A stretch of 8,166 nucleotides of DNA from the NCBI GenBank assembly GCA_947259235.1, contig CAMYLL010000097.1:1-8166 (forward strand). The letters run 5' to 3'. The position numbers were made by a program, and so were the translations under genes. The notes beneath the pieces were generated by a model. It had not been told where the DNA came from and ran no database searches. It worked only from the letters and a program-made list of their open reading frames with translations. Each line of letters opens with the position of its first letter. Position 1 is the first letter of the stretch. Origin of the DNA: an uncultured Pseudodesulfovibrio sp. GTDB taxonomy: Bacteria; Desulfobacterota; Desulfovibrionia; Desulfovibrionales; Desulfovibrionaceae. Positions 1-6,777 of the stretch are shown one piece after another.

Positions 1-1098
1 GTTCCAGGTGGTCAACGACAACTTCGGACATATTGTCGGCGACAGGTTGTTGGCGAAGGTCGGGGAGCGGCTGGATAGGCTTGCGCGCCCCTCAGACACC
101 GTGGCCAGGTTTGGCGGCGACGATTTTGTTATTCTCATCGAGGAGATGGAAAAGAAGAGCGTTGTTCGCGACGTGGCCAAATCCATCTAGAAAGCCTTTA
201 AGGAATCCTTTGAGGTGGATGGTGCTGAATTCCCCCTGACGGCCAGCTTGGGGCTGGAGATAGTCAAGGGTGGGCAGGATTCCAAGGAGAGCATGGTCCA
301 CAATGCCCAGCTCGCCATGTACAAGGCCAAGGAGTCCGGCAAGGATCGCTGCGTGGTCTACGACCCCAAGATGCGTGAAGGGATGATCAACGTGCTTGCG
401 GTGGAAAATGATCTCAAGCGTGCTCTGCGCGCTAAGGAGATCGAGGCGTATTATCAGCCTATCGTCAATCTGGCGGACGGCCAGCTCTATGGTTTCGAGG
501 CCCTGGCCCGCTGGAATCACCCCACAAGGGGCCTTGTCAGCCCCGGTGAATTCATTCCCGTGGCCGAAGAGACCGGTCTCATCCTTCGGCCATTGATCTC
601 GTCATGTCGGTGAACATCTCGGCCAAGCAGTTTGGCGAGGCGAACCTCGTGCCGAGCGTCAAGGACATACTGGCTCGCACGGGCCTGCCGCCCAGCCTGC
701 TCAAGCTGGAGATCACGGAAACGGTTGTCATGCTGGACGCAATGGAGTCTTCTATAAGGCTCAATCACTTGAAATCACTTGGGATAATGCTCTCTATCGA
801 TGATTTCGGCACTGGCTACTCATCCATGAGCTATCTTCAGAAGTTCCCCACTGATCAGCTCAAGATCGACCTGAGCTTCGTGCGGTTGATGGAGAAGGGG
901 CCCGAGAATATCGAGATCATCAGGGCTATTGTCAACATGGCCCACAGCCTGCGCCTGCGCGTGGTGGCCGAGGGCATCGAGACCGAGCGGCAACGGGACC
1001 TGCTTTATTCCTTGCAATGCGATTACGGTCAGGGCTATCTCTATTCAAAACCGCTTCCCAGGAGTGAGGCGGAGGCGTTCCTCGTGGAAACGGAGTAG
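1..1098 (+). pseudogene. Broken GGDEF-EAL cyclic-di-GMP signalling gene (5' end outside window)
   Basis: This is the remnant of a cytoplasmic-facing diguanylate cyclase/phosphodiesterase; the intact family makes c-di-GMP with GGDEF and degrades it with EAL. Reading begins in frame 2 with an FQVVNDNFGH segment typical of GGDEF domains, followed by a GGDDF active-site variant (113-127). The frame is cut by TAG at 188-190, then continues in the same frame with normal GGDEF sequence (MYKAKESGKD) into the EAL domain, with FEALARW at 491-511. After EETGLI (about 580) the frame is lost. Homology resumes in frame 1 near 592 with IDLVMSVNISAKQF, EITE, DDFGTGYSS, LKIDLSFV, VVAEGIETE and a QGY motif, ending at TAG 1096-1098. 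About 20 residues expected between GLI and SVN are missing, which fits a deletion of 3n+1 bases. Most other EAL motifs remain, so the decay looks recent. The 604-1098 fragment lacks the EAL strand itself and would not be active even if translated. Two independent lesions make a pseudogene more likely than a sequencing error. Confidence 0.88.
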
Positions 1099-1142
1099 CG
1101 CCGCCTTCCAAGAAAGAGTAGCCGCAAAGGGAGACCATCCGC

Positions 1143-1325
1143 ATGAACTTGAGCGCACCGCAACTCATTACCTGGGTCATTGGCGTCATCCTGGGTCTGA
1201 TGGGGATTTTGATCCATCTCGACGTCATGTCCATTCCCGCCCTGGAGGATTTGATCCGTCCGTTTTGGCTGGTTTCAACCGGCTTTGTGATTCTCGCCGT
1301 GTCAAATGTGTTCAGGAGGCTTTGA
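1143..1325 (+). CDS. Small two-helix membrane protein, unknown function
   Basis: A 60-residue hydrophobic protein that I do not recognise by name. Two membrane segments are visible, roughly residues 8-27 (LITWVIGVILGLMGILIHLD) and 40-57 (ending FVILAVSNVF). A short acidic link joins them and a positively charged end (FRRL) follows, predicting a hairpin with both termini on the cytoplasmic side. The ATG at 1143 is preceded by a purine-rich AGGGAGA at about 1128-1134, a usable ribosome binding site. It starts 44 bases after the broken GGDEF-EAL gene and may once have been cotranscribed with it. A strong terminator follows 24 bases after its stop, so it is the last gene of its transcript. No catalytic motif is visible. 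Confidence 0.7.
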   Translation: MNLSAPQLITWVIGVILGLMGILIHLDVMSIPALEDLIRPFWLVSTGFVILAVSNVFRRL

Positions 1326-1348
1326 GCGCACGTTTTTTTGATCCACTC

Positions 1349-1395
1349 AGGGGCCTGTCGCAGAATTGCGGCAGGCCCCTTGTCGTTGTTTCTCT
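1349..1395 (+). terminator. Intrinsic terminator after the 60-residue membrane protein
   Basis: A 14-bp inverted repeat (1349-1362 with 1367-1380, one G-T wobble) encloses a GAAT loop. The following strand is T-rich but interrupted (TTGTCGTTGTTTCTCTC). The stem is very stable. It separates the transcript of the upstream genes from the hsp20-protease operon, whose own promoter must therefore lie in about 1381-1455. That stretch contains weak candidates only, such as TTGTCG at 1380 with TGTAAT at 1401. Confidence 0.85.
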
Positions 1396-1472
1396 CTTTG
1401 TGTAATAATTGATTTCATATGTCTGTGCATAGGTCTGCCCCGTGGAGCGATTGACTCAGGAGGTTCGCGGCA

Positions 1473-1889
1473 ATGGCTGATTTGAAACGGTGGAGCCATG
1501 GCGAAATTACTCGAATGCGTCTTGAAATAGACAAACTTTTCGACGAGTTGTGCTCTGACTTTGACCTCCCGGAGATGTTTTGTCGCATGAAGGGGGATAT
1601 CGAGCTGTGGGAGGAAGGCAACACCCTGGTTGCCCGGCTGGAGTTGTGCAAAATCAATCCCGACGATGTTACCGTGGTGGTACTTGAGCAACAGCTTGTA
1701 ATTACGGCGGAATTTGTCGAGGTCGTCAGGGGGCGTCGTCGTACCCGGGTGTTCAGGAAGGATGTCCGGCTGCCGTGTGCCGTCCGGACGGATGAGGTTA
1801 GCGCGGAATTTACCGAGGGCGCCCTCGTGGTCAGGCTCCCCAAGTGTTCGTCGCAGTACAGTCAGTTTGTCAGGATAATCAAGAAATAG
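1473..1889 (+). CDS. Small heat-shock protein, Hsp20/alpha-crystallin family
   Basis: This 138-residue protein is an ATP-independent holdase that binds unfolding proteins and keeps them refoldable or degradable. Residues about 41-124 form the alpha-crystallin domain. The diagnostic block is at 91-124: TRVFRKDVRLP, then DEVSAEF, then EGALVVRLPK, matching the family pattern of a LP turn, a central acidic/aromatic stretch and a G-x-L-x-V-x-LPK ending. The amino-terminal arm (1-40) is helical and charged. The carboxy tail is short and ends VRIIKK, where V-R-I may act as the I/V-x-I oligomer contact. Five cysteines (27, 37, 59, 102, 125) are more than most members carry. The start at 1473 is fixed by AGGAGGT at 1458-1464 with 8 bases of spacing. 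The stop lies 13 bases before the Lon-like protease gene, so the two are almost certainly one operon for protein quality control. No CIRCE-like inverted repeat was seen upstream. Confidence 0.92.
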   Translation: MADLKRWSHGEITRMRLEIDKLFDELCSDFDLPEMFCRMKGDIELWEEGNTLVARLELCKINPDDVTVVVLEQQLVITAEFVEVVRGRRRTRVFRKDVRLPCAVRTDEVSAEFTEGALVVRLPKCSSQYSQFVRIIKK

Positions 1890-1902
1890 ATGGAGCCAGT
1901 AC

Positions 1903-4449
1903 ATGCCCAGAAAGATGTCATCACATGAAGTTCCCGTGGACAAGCTCAAGTGGACGCTCAACCCCAAGACCCTGGGCTTCAAGACGACCGACGACCTGGA
2001 GCCGCAGACGGAAATCATCGGTCAGAAACGCGGTGTGGAGGCGTTTCGCTTCGGTCTGGGGATGCTCAAGAAAGGGTATAACATCTTTGTCACCGGGCAG
2101 CCCGGCACAGGACGGCTCTCCACGGTCAGGAAGCTGCTCACGGAGATGGCCGACAAGAATCACACGCCGTGCGACCTGTGTTACGTCAATAACTTCAAGC
2201 ACCCTGAAGCCCCGATCCTGCTTCGTTTCACCTCCGGAGAGGGGAGCCGTTTCAAGAGGGACATGCAGGACTTCCTGGATATCGTGAAGCGCGAGGCTCC
2301 ACTGCTTTTCGAGAGCGAGGAGTACATCGCCAGGAAGAATCAGATCGCCGAGGCCCACGAGAAAAAGGTCATGAGCTTCTACAAGGCCATCGAGGAACAG
2401 GTGAAGGATACCGGTCTCGTGGTGGTGCGGATGCAGATGGGGCCGATACAACGTCCCGACGTGGTTCCGTTGGTCGACGGCGAGCCCAAGCGCATGATCG
2501 AGCTGGAGGAGATGGTCGAGAATGGCCGTTTTCCCAAGGACGAGTTTGAGCGTTTGCGCGCCAAGCGGCTGGAACTCAAGGAACAGATCGACCATATAGT
2601 CCTTGAGCTCAAGGAACTGCAAAAAGAGGTCGGCAAGAAACATGAGGAAGTTGATCGGCTCATGTTCACGGCGCTGGCACAGGATTTCATCACGCCTCTT
2701 CGGGAGCGGTATGATGAACCCAAGGTGTTGAGTTTTCTTGATTCAGTGCTTGAAAACATGGCTGACGACCTGGACAGCATCAAGGCGCTTGGCGCTCCTC
2801 CCAAGCAGGGGCCGATCCCGGGCATGATGTTTGGAGGCGCCTCGCCAGAGGTTGTTTTTCATCCCTACCAGGTGAACCTCCTGGTGGATAATGTGGAGAA
2901 GGAAGGGCCGCCGGTCATCATCGAGTCCTATCCTACCTACAGGAATCTGTTCGGCAGCATAGAGCGGGTCATGGACCGCAACGGCGGCTGGCATACCGAT
3001 TACACGAAGATCAAGGCCGGCTCGTTTGTCAAGGCAAACGGGGGATACCTGGTGATCAACCTGATGGACGCAATCTTCGAGCCCGGGGTCTGGCAGACCC
3101 TGAAGCGTTCCCTGAAGATTGAGCAGATCGAAATCGAGACCTTCGACCCCTATTATTTCATCAGCGCCACGTGGCTCAAGCCGGAACCCATTGACATGGA
3201 CGTCAAGGTGGTCGTCCTGGGCAGCCCGTATCTCTATGCCATGCTCAAGCGCTACGACGAGGACATGCCCAAGATATTCAAGGTGTGGGCTGATTATGAG
3301 TCGAGCATGGACCTGACCGATGAGGCGGTTCAGCAGGTCGCCCGCTTCGCCAGGGCAGAGGTGGACAAGAACACGCTCAAGCCCTTTGATTCCGGGGGCG
3401 TCGCCGCTATCATGGAGCAGGCCGTGCGCTGGGCCGGACGTCAGGAGAAGCTGTCCACGGCGTTTCCGGCGTTGGGTGATCTCATGAGCGAGGCGGAGTA
3501 TTTTGCTTCGCGTGACAATGCCTCAGTGGTGAGCGGCAAACACGTCAAGGCGGCCGTGGAGGCCAAGATATACCGCTCCAACCAGATAGAGGAGCGCATT
3601 CAGGAGATGATCGACCGCGGCAGCCTGTTCGTGGACACCGACGGCGAGGTGGTGGGGCAGGTCAACGGTCTGGCCGTCTATTCCATGGGCGACTACATGT
3701 TCGGCAAGCCCAGCCGCATCACCGCCGTGACCTCCCTTGGCAAGGAGGGCATCATCAACATTGAGCGCGAGGCCGACATGTCCGGCCCAACGCACAACAA
3801 AGGTATGCTCATTCTGGCAGGATTCCTGCGCAGCCGCTTTGCCCAGGACAAGCCTCTGTCGCTGGTGGCCAGCATCGCCTTCGAGCAGTCCTATGGCGGT
3901 ATCGACGGAGACTCCGCCTCGTCCACGGAGCTGTACGCGTTGCTTTCGAGTCTCTCGGGCAAGCCCATCAAGCAGTATATCGCCGTCACTGGATCCGTGA
4001 ACCAGTATGGAGAAGTGCAGCCCATCGGCGGCGTGAACCAGAAGGTCGAGGGGTTTTATCTCTGCTGCAAGAATGCCGGGCTGACCGGCGGGCAGGGCGT
4101 CATGATTCCCCATGCCAACATCAAGGATCTGATGCTTCGCGACGAGGTCGTCGCGGCGGTCAAGGACGGCTCGTTCCATGTCTGGGCCGTGAAGACCATC
4201 GACGAGGGCATAGAAATACTCACCGGGGTCAAGGCGGGCGTCCGCAAAAAGGATGGGACATACCCGAAGAACACCATAAACGCCCTGGTTGACGAAAAGC
4301 TGCGCACCCTGACCGACACCTTTATGGCCTATGGCAAGAAGTGGGATAAGAAAGAAAATGGCAACGGAGGCGACGACACGGGCGATGCAGGCGGCAAGGG
4401 CGGGCGCAAGAAACCCGCAGGCAAGAAGACTCCGCCGAAAAAGCAATAG
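1903..4449 (+). CDS. Lon-like ATP-dependent protease (AAA_32 / LonB type, peptidase S16)
   Basis: An 848-residue soluble AAA+ serine protease that unfolds and degrades proteins. The order is an amino-terminal ATPase region, a long insertion, a second part of the ATPase, a helical lid and a Lon protease domain. Walker A is GQPGTGRLS at residues 65-73, with Arg where Lys is usual. Residues about 200-260 are highly charged and heptad-like, a probable coiled coil. NGGYLVINLMD (379-389) sits at the Walker B position. The lid is about 475-550 and the protease domain about 570-790. The catalytic pair is Ser671 (in GDSAS) and Lys714 (in GGVNQKVEG), 43 residues apart as in E. coli Lon Ser679/Lys722. 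The last ~37 residues are a Lys/Gly-rich low-complexity tail. It lacks the substrate-binding N domain of classical Lon (LonA) and belongs to the YcbZ-like group. The ATG at 1903 has GGAG at 1892-1895, 7 bases upstream. It is coupled to hsp20, so the chaperone may hand substrates to the protease; that link is inference. Confidence 0.93.
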   Translation: MPRKMSSHEVPVDKLKWTLNPKTLGFKTTDDLEPQTEIIGQKRGVEAFRFGLGMLKKGYNIFVTGQPGTGRLSTVRKLLTEMADKNHTPCDLCYVNNFKHPEAPILLRFTSGEGSRFKRDMQDFLDIVKREAPLLFESEEYIARKNQIAEAHEKKVMSFYKAIEEQVKDTGLVVVRMQMGPIQRPDVVPLVDGEPKRMIELEEMVENGRFPKDEFERLRAKRLELKEQIDHIVLELKELQKEVGKKHEEVDRLMFTALAQDFITPLRERYDEPKVLSFLDSVLENMADDLDSIKALGAPPKQGPIPGMMFGGASPEVVFHPYQVNLLVDNVEKEGPPVIIESYPTYRNLFGSIERVMDRNGGWHTDYTKIKAGSFVKANGGYLVINLMDAIFEPGVWQTLKRSLKIEQIEIETFDPYYFISATWLKPEPIDMDVKVVVLGSPYLYAMLKRYDEDMPKIFKVWADYESSMDLTDEAVQQVARFARAEVDKNTLKPFDSGGVAAIMEQAVRWAGRQEKLSTAFPALGDLMSEAEYFASRDNASVVSGKHVKAAVEAKIYRSNQIEERIQEMIDRGSLFVDTDGEVVGQVNGLAVYSMGDYMFGKPSRITAVTSLGKEGIINIEREADMSGPTHNKGMLILAGFLRSRFAQDKPLSLVASIAFEQSYGGIDGDSASSTELYALLSSLSGKPIKQYIAVTGSVNQYGEVQPIGGVNQKVEGFYLCCKNAGLTGGQGVMIPHANIKDLMLRDEVVAAVKDGSFHVWAVKTIDEGIEILTGVKAGVRKKDGTYPKNTINALVDEKLRTLTDTFMAYGKKWDKKENGNGGDDTGDAGGKGGRKKPAGKKTPPKKQ

Positions 4450-4489
4450 GGCGACGGTCTTTTCTTGACAAGGAACCATGCATGATCAC

Positions 4490-4517
4490 AGGGTTGCGTT
4501 ACAGCGCAACCCTTTTT
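4490..4517 (+). terminator. Intrinsic terminator of the hsp20-protease operon
   Basis: AGGGTTGCG (4490-4498) pairs perfectly with CGCAACCCT (4505-4513) around a 6-base loop, followed directly by five T (4513-4517). It lies 40 bases after the protease stop codon and ends only 17 bases before the start of the next small gene, so it also sits in that gene's leader. Confidence 0.88.
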
Positions 4518-4534
4518 CATACGGAGTGATACTG

Positions 4535-4702
4535 ATGAATCTGCTCAGGCTCAATATATGGCGAAAGATAATCCTGGTCAGCTTCGTGGCGACGGTGATC
4601 GCCCTGTTCGCCTTTGACTGGGGCTACCATTTCCACGTCGGCCATGTGGTTCGTCTTGCCGTGGGGGCGCTAGCCTTCTGGGTTGTGGTGGACAAGGTCT
4701 AG
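4535..4702 (+). CDS. Small two-helix membrane protein, unknown function
   Basis: A 55-residue protein, not recognised. A basic start (MNLLRLNIWRK) leads into a membrane segment at about 11-27. A short link, DWGYHFHVGH, contains three histidines (32, 34, 37). A second membrane segment follows at about 38-52, ending VVVDKV. An ATG at 4478 is also open, but translation from there would run through the terminator hairpin at 4490-4517. The ATG at 4535 has GGAG at 4523-4526 with 8 bases of spacing and is the better start. There is no room for a promoter between terminator and start, so expression needs read-through of the terminator or a promoter upstream of it. A TTGACA hexamer at 4465-4470 could be a -35 box, but no good -10 follows. 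Size and plan resemble the 60-residue protein at 1143, but I see no clear sequence similarity. Confidence 0.6.
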   Translation: MNLLRLNIWRKIILVSFVATVIALFAFDWGYHFHVGHVVRLAVGALAFWVVVDKV

Positions 4703-4832
4703 TGGGTGTGATCGTGCTTCGCTCACCGGAATAGCCTGGATTGCTGCCTCAAGCGTCACCGTCTTCCATGGGTGCTCCCTGTCATGGGGCCGTTCTGGTC
4801 AACAAAGCTGTTGTTGTTTGGCGAAAAACCCC

Positions 4833-4859
4833 TTGACGTCCTTTGCGGACGGGTTTAGT
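4833..4859 (+). promoter_or_regulatory. Candidate promoter for the ilv leader and ilvBN
   Basis: TTGACG (4833-4838) matches five of six bases of the -35 consensus. TTTAGT (4854-4859) matches four of six of the -10, but the spacer is a short 15 bases. Transcription would start near 4867, about 26 bases before the leader peptide ATG, which is a sensible place. A small inverted repeat, CGTCC/GGACG (4837-4841 and 4847-4851), lies between the boxes and could be an operator or chance. The preceding stretch 4703-4832 holds no gene or RNA that I can identify. Confidence 0.35.
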
Positions 4860-4892
4860 CGTGAATTCAAAGAACAAAGGTGTAATCCGCTT

Positions 4893-5000
4893 ATGCATTC
4901 CTTCGACCACATCTCCTTCCTCCCCGGCGCCCTCCTAGCGGTTGGCGTATCTGTCGTCGTGGACGTAGTAGTAGGTGATGTCTATAGGGACGCGCCATAG
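4893..5000 (+). CDS. ivbL: ilvBN leader peptide (IvbL-like attenuator peptide)
   Basis: A 35-residue open frame from ATG 4893 to TAG 4998-5000. Residues 14-30 read LLAVGVSVVVDVVVGDV, that is nine Val and two Leu in 17 positions, and the peptide ends RDAP. From memory, the E. coli ilvB leader IvbL ends AAVVVVRVVVVVGNAP, a close parallel in composition, length (32 residues) and end. Its role is to make translation speed report charged Val-tRNA (and Leu-tRNA). Stalling in the Val run favours an antiterminator and lets transcription enter ilvB. Four of the nine Val codons are GTA, three of them consecutive (4965-4973), and one Leu codon is CTA. Both are scarce in the neighbouring ilvB, as expected for a sensitive stall site. 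AGGTG at 4878-4882 with 10 bases of spacing is an adequate ribosome binding site. The frame is open further upstream to 4683, but that part has no protein-like character. The symbol is by analogy with E. coli. Confidence 0.8.
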   Translation: MHSFDHISFLPGALLAVGVSVVVDVVVGDVYRDAP

Positions 5001-5038
5001 CGGGATTGTATAATCTGAGATTTTCAATAAACCCCCGT
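5000..5038 (+). promoter_or_regulatory. Candidate antiterminator of the ilv attenuator
   Basis: Folding by eye, GCGGGATTG (5000-5008) can pair with CAAT (5025-5028) and, across a 5-base bulge, with CCCGT (5034-5038). The second half lies inside the left arm of the terminator (5029-5042), so the two structures exclude each other. An earlier hairpin, CTAT...ATAG (4982-4985 with 4997-5000, extended by GG/CC), overlaps the first half and the last leader codons. A ribosome stalled on the GTA run would break that earlier hairpin, while one resting at the stop codon would cover the antiterminator arm. The logic matches classical attenuation, but the pairings are hand-made. Confidence 0.4.
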
Positions 5039-5062
5039 CGGTGCGAACCGGCGGGGGTTTTT
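5029..5062 (+). terminator. Attenuator terminator upstream of ilvB
   Basis: A 14-bp stem (5029-5042 with 5047-5060, one G-T wobble) closed by a GCGA loop and running into a T tract (5058-5062). It lies 28 bases after the leader peptide stop and about 40 bases before the ilvB start. No promoter-like sequence fits between this hairpin and ilvB, since 5063-5103 is GC-rich and taken up by the ribosome binding site. Transcription of ilvBN must therefore pass through it. Position and the Val-rich leader make it the attenuator rather than a simple gene-end terminator. Confidence 0.88.
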
Positions 5063-5103
5063 CGTTCCCGCCGGAGGCTCAGGCGGCAACCAGGAGGCCC
5101 GAC

Positions 5104-6777
5104 ATGAAACTCAGCGGTGCGGAGATAATCATTAAATTGCTGGAGCGGCAGGGAGTGGAGACCATTGCCGGCATCCCCGGAGGCGCGAATCTGCCCCTCT
5201 ACGACGCCCTGTCGCACAGCTCCATCCGGCACATACTGACCCGCCACGAGCAGGGCGCAGGATTCATCGCCCAGGGCATGGCACGGGTCAGCGGCCAGCC
5301 CGCCGTTTTCTTCGCCACCTCCGGTCCGGGGGCGACCAATACCCTGACCGCCATTGCCGACGCCAAGCTTGATTCAATCCCCATTATCTGCATAACCGGC
5401 CAGGTTCCCCTGGCAATGATCGGTACAGACGCCTTTCAGGAAGTCGATACCTACGGCCTCAGCGTGCCCATCACCAAGCACAATTATCTGGTGCGCTCCG
5501 TGGACGAGTTGCTGCACGTTATCCCGGACGCCTTCCGCATCGCCGTTTCCGGAAGGCCGGGACCGGTGGTCATCGACGTTCCCAAGGACGTGCAGACCGC
5601 CATGCTCGATTTCGAGGCATGGCCGGAGCCGGGAGGGCGCACGGCCGGGCCGGAGCTGATGGCACCCGAGTTGAGCCATGCCGCCAGGATGATTGACGAA
5701 GCGGAACGGCCCATTCTTTACTTGGGCGGCGGAGTAATCCAGTCCGGGTCGTCCGAGCAGGCCTTAGCCCTGGCCGAGCGTGCGTCCATACCGTGCGCGT
5801 TCACCCTCATGGGGCTGGGGATCATGCCCATGGATCATCCGCTGTGTATGGGGATGCTCGGCATGCACGGCGCCCGCCATACCAACCTCGCCCTGGAGCG
5901 GTGCGATCTGCTCATCGCCGTGGGCGTGCGCTTCGACGACAGGGCCACCGGCAAGGTTCCCGGATTCTGTCCCAACGCTCGCGTCATCCACATGGACATA
6001 GACCCGAGCGAGTTGGACAAGATCAAGAATGCCCATGCCTCGGTCACCGGTGATGTGGCCGATTCCCTGAAAGGGCTTTTCTCCCTGGTGGAAAGGGCGG
6101 ATCGCGGGGCATGGCTCGATGAAGTGGCCGCCCTCAAGCGTGACCATCCCATGATCATTCCCAACGGTGACGATCCGTGCTCTCCCTACGGCATCATCCT
6201 CAGGGCTGCTGAGCTGGCCGGAGAGGACGCCATAGTCTGCACAGACGTGGGCCAGCACCAGATGCGCACGGCCCAGGCCTATCCCTTCAGCCACCCACGG
6301 CAGTGGCTGACCTCCGGCGGGTTGGGAACCATGGGGTTTGGCATGCCTGCGGCCATCGGAGCGGCCCTTGCCGCGCCTGATCGCATGGTCCTGTGCTTTA
6401 CGGGCGACGGCTCGATCATGATGAACATTCAGGATCTGGCCACCGCCATGGAGCATGACGTCAACGTCAAGATCATCCTGACCAACAACAACGCCCTTGG
6501 TCTTGTCCGGCAGCAGCAGGATCTCTTCTATGGCAAGCGGTACTTCGCGTCCGATTATGCACGCCGGGTTGATTTCGTTAAAATAGCCGAGGGGTTCGGC
6601 ATCCGTGCCTGGGATCTGGGCACAAGCGGTGACCCTGGCGCCATGCTGGCCGAGGCCATGGCCCAGCCTGGTCCGTGCCTGATTCATGTGCCCATCAGTC
6701 CCGATGAACCTGTCTATCCCATGGTTCCCCCCGGAGCCGCCAATTCCGAGATGATCGGAGGTGAAGCCAATGTGTAA
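5104..6777 (+). CDS. ilvB: Acetolactate synthase I, catalytic (large) subunit
   Basis: A 557-residue cytoplasmic ThDP- and FAD-dependent enzyme. It joins two pyruvates to 2-acetolactate (valine and leucine), or pyruvate and 2-ketobutyrate to acetohydroxybutyrate (isoleucine). The ThDP-activating glutamate is Glu49 ([15 protein letters not shown]). The central region carries PKDVQTA and LYLGGGV, and the carboxy ThDP/Mg motif runs from GDG (434-436) to NN (461-462). Where most family members read RQWQ, this one reads RQQQ (469-472). The Trp that confers 2-ketobutyrate preference is Gln471, as in E. coli AHAS I (Gln480), predicting little preference between the two acceptors. Many long stretches match my memory of E. 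coli IlvB (562 residues), for example [19 protein letters not shown] and [16 protein letters not shown]. The ATG at 5104 follows AGGAGG (5092-5097) by 6 bases; an upstream GTG in the same frame (5041) lies inside the attenuator hairpin and is rejected. It overlaps ilvN by 8 bases. Confidence 0.97.
   Translation: MKLSGAEIIIKLLERQGVETIAGIPGGANLPLYDALSHSSIRHILTRHEQGAGFIAQGMARVSGQPAVFFATSGPGATNTLTAIADAKLDSIPIICITGQVPLAMIGTDAFQEVDTYGLSVPITKHNYLVRSVDELLHVIPDAFRIAVSGRPGPVVIDVPKDVQTAMLDFEAWPEPGGRTAGPELMAPELSHAARMIDEAERPILYLGGGVIQSGSSEQALALAERASIPCAFTLMGLGIMPMDHPLCMGMLGMHGARHTNLALERCDLLIAVGVRFDDRATGKVPGFCPNARVIHMDIDPSELDKIKNAHASVTGDVADSLKGLFSLVERADRGAWLDEVAALKRDHPMIIPNGDDPCSPYGIILRAAELAGEDAIVCTDVGQHQMRTAQAYPFSHPRQWLTSGGLGTMGFGMPAAIGAALAAPDRMVLCFTGDGSIMMNIQDLATAMEHDVNVKIILTNNNALGLVRQQQDLFYGKRYFASDYARRVDFVKIAEGFGIRAWDLGTSGDPGAMLAEAMAQPGPCLIHVPISPDEPVYPMVPPGAANSEMIGGEANV

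Noticed and set aside
188..190. In-frame TAG as a pyrrolysine or recoding codon
   Set aside because: A second lesion (frameshift with missing EAL residues near 580-600) lies in the same gene, so ordinary pseudogene decay explains the stop.
3523..4479. 318-codon frame on the - strand opposite the Lon-like protease
   Set aside because: It is a shadow of a well-supported gene with catalytic motifs on the + strand; it has no recognisable domain.
4837..4851. CGTCC/GGACG inverted repeat as a terminator of the 55-residue gene
   Set aside because: The stem is only 5 bp and weak; it overlaps the candidate ilv promoter and may at most be an operator or chance.
4683..4892. The upstream part of the frame open from 4683 as a longer protein ending in the leader peptide
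   Set aside because: The sequence before 4893 has no protein-like pattern, overlaps the end of the 55-residue gene and spans the likely promoter.
5009..5014. Perfect TATAAT as the -10 of an ilvB promoter
   Set aside because: No acceptable -35 lies 16-18 bases upstream (the bases there read AGGGAC or close to it). A start near 5020 would place the terminator at the very 5' end with no leader peptide. The hexamer lies in the antiterminator loop.
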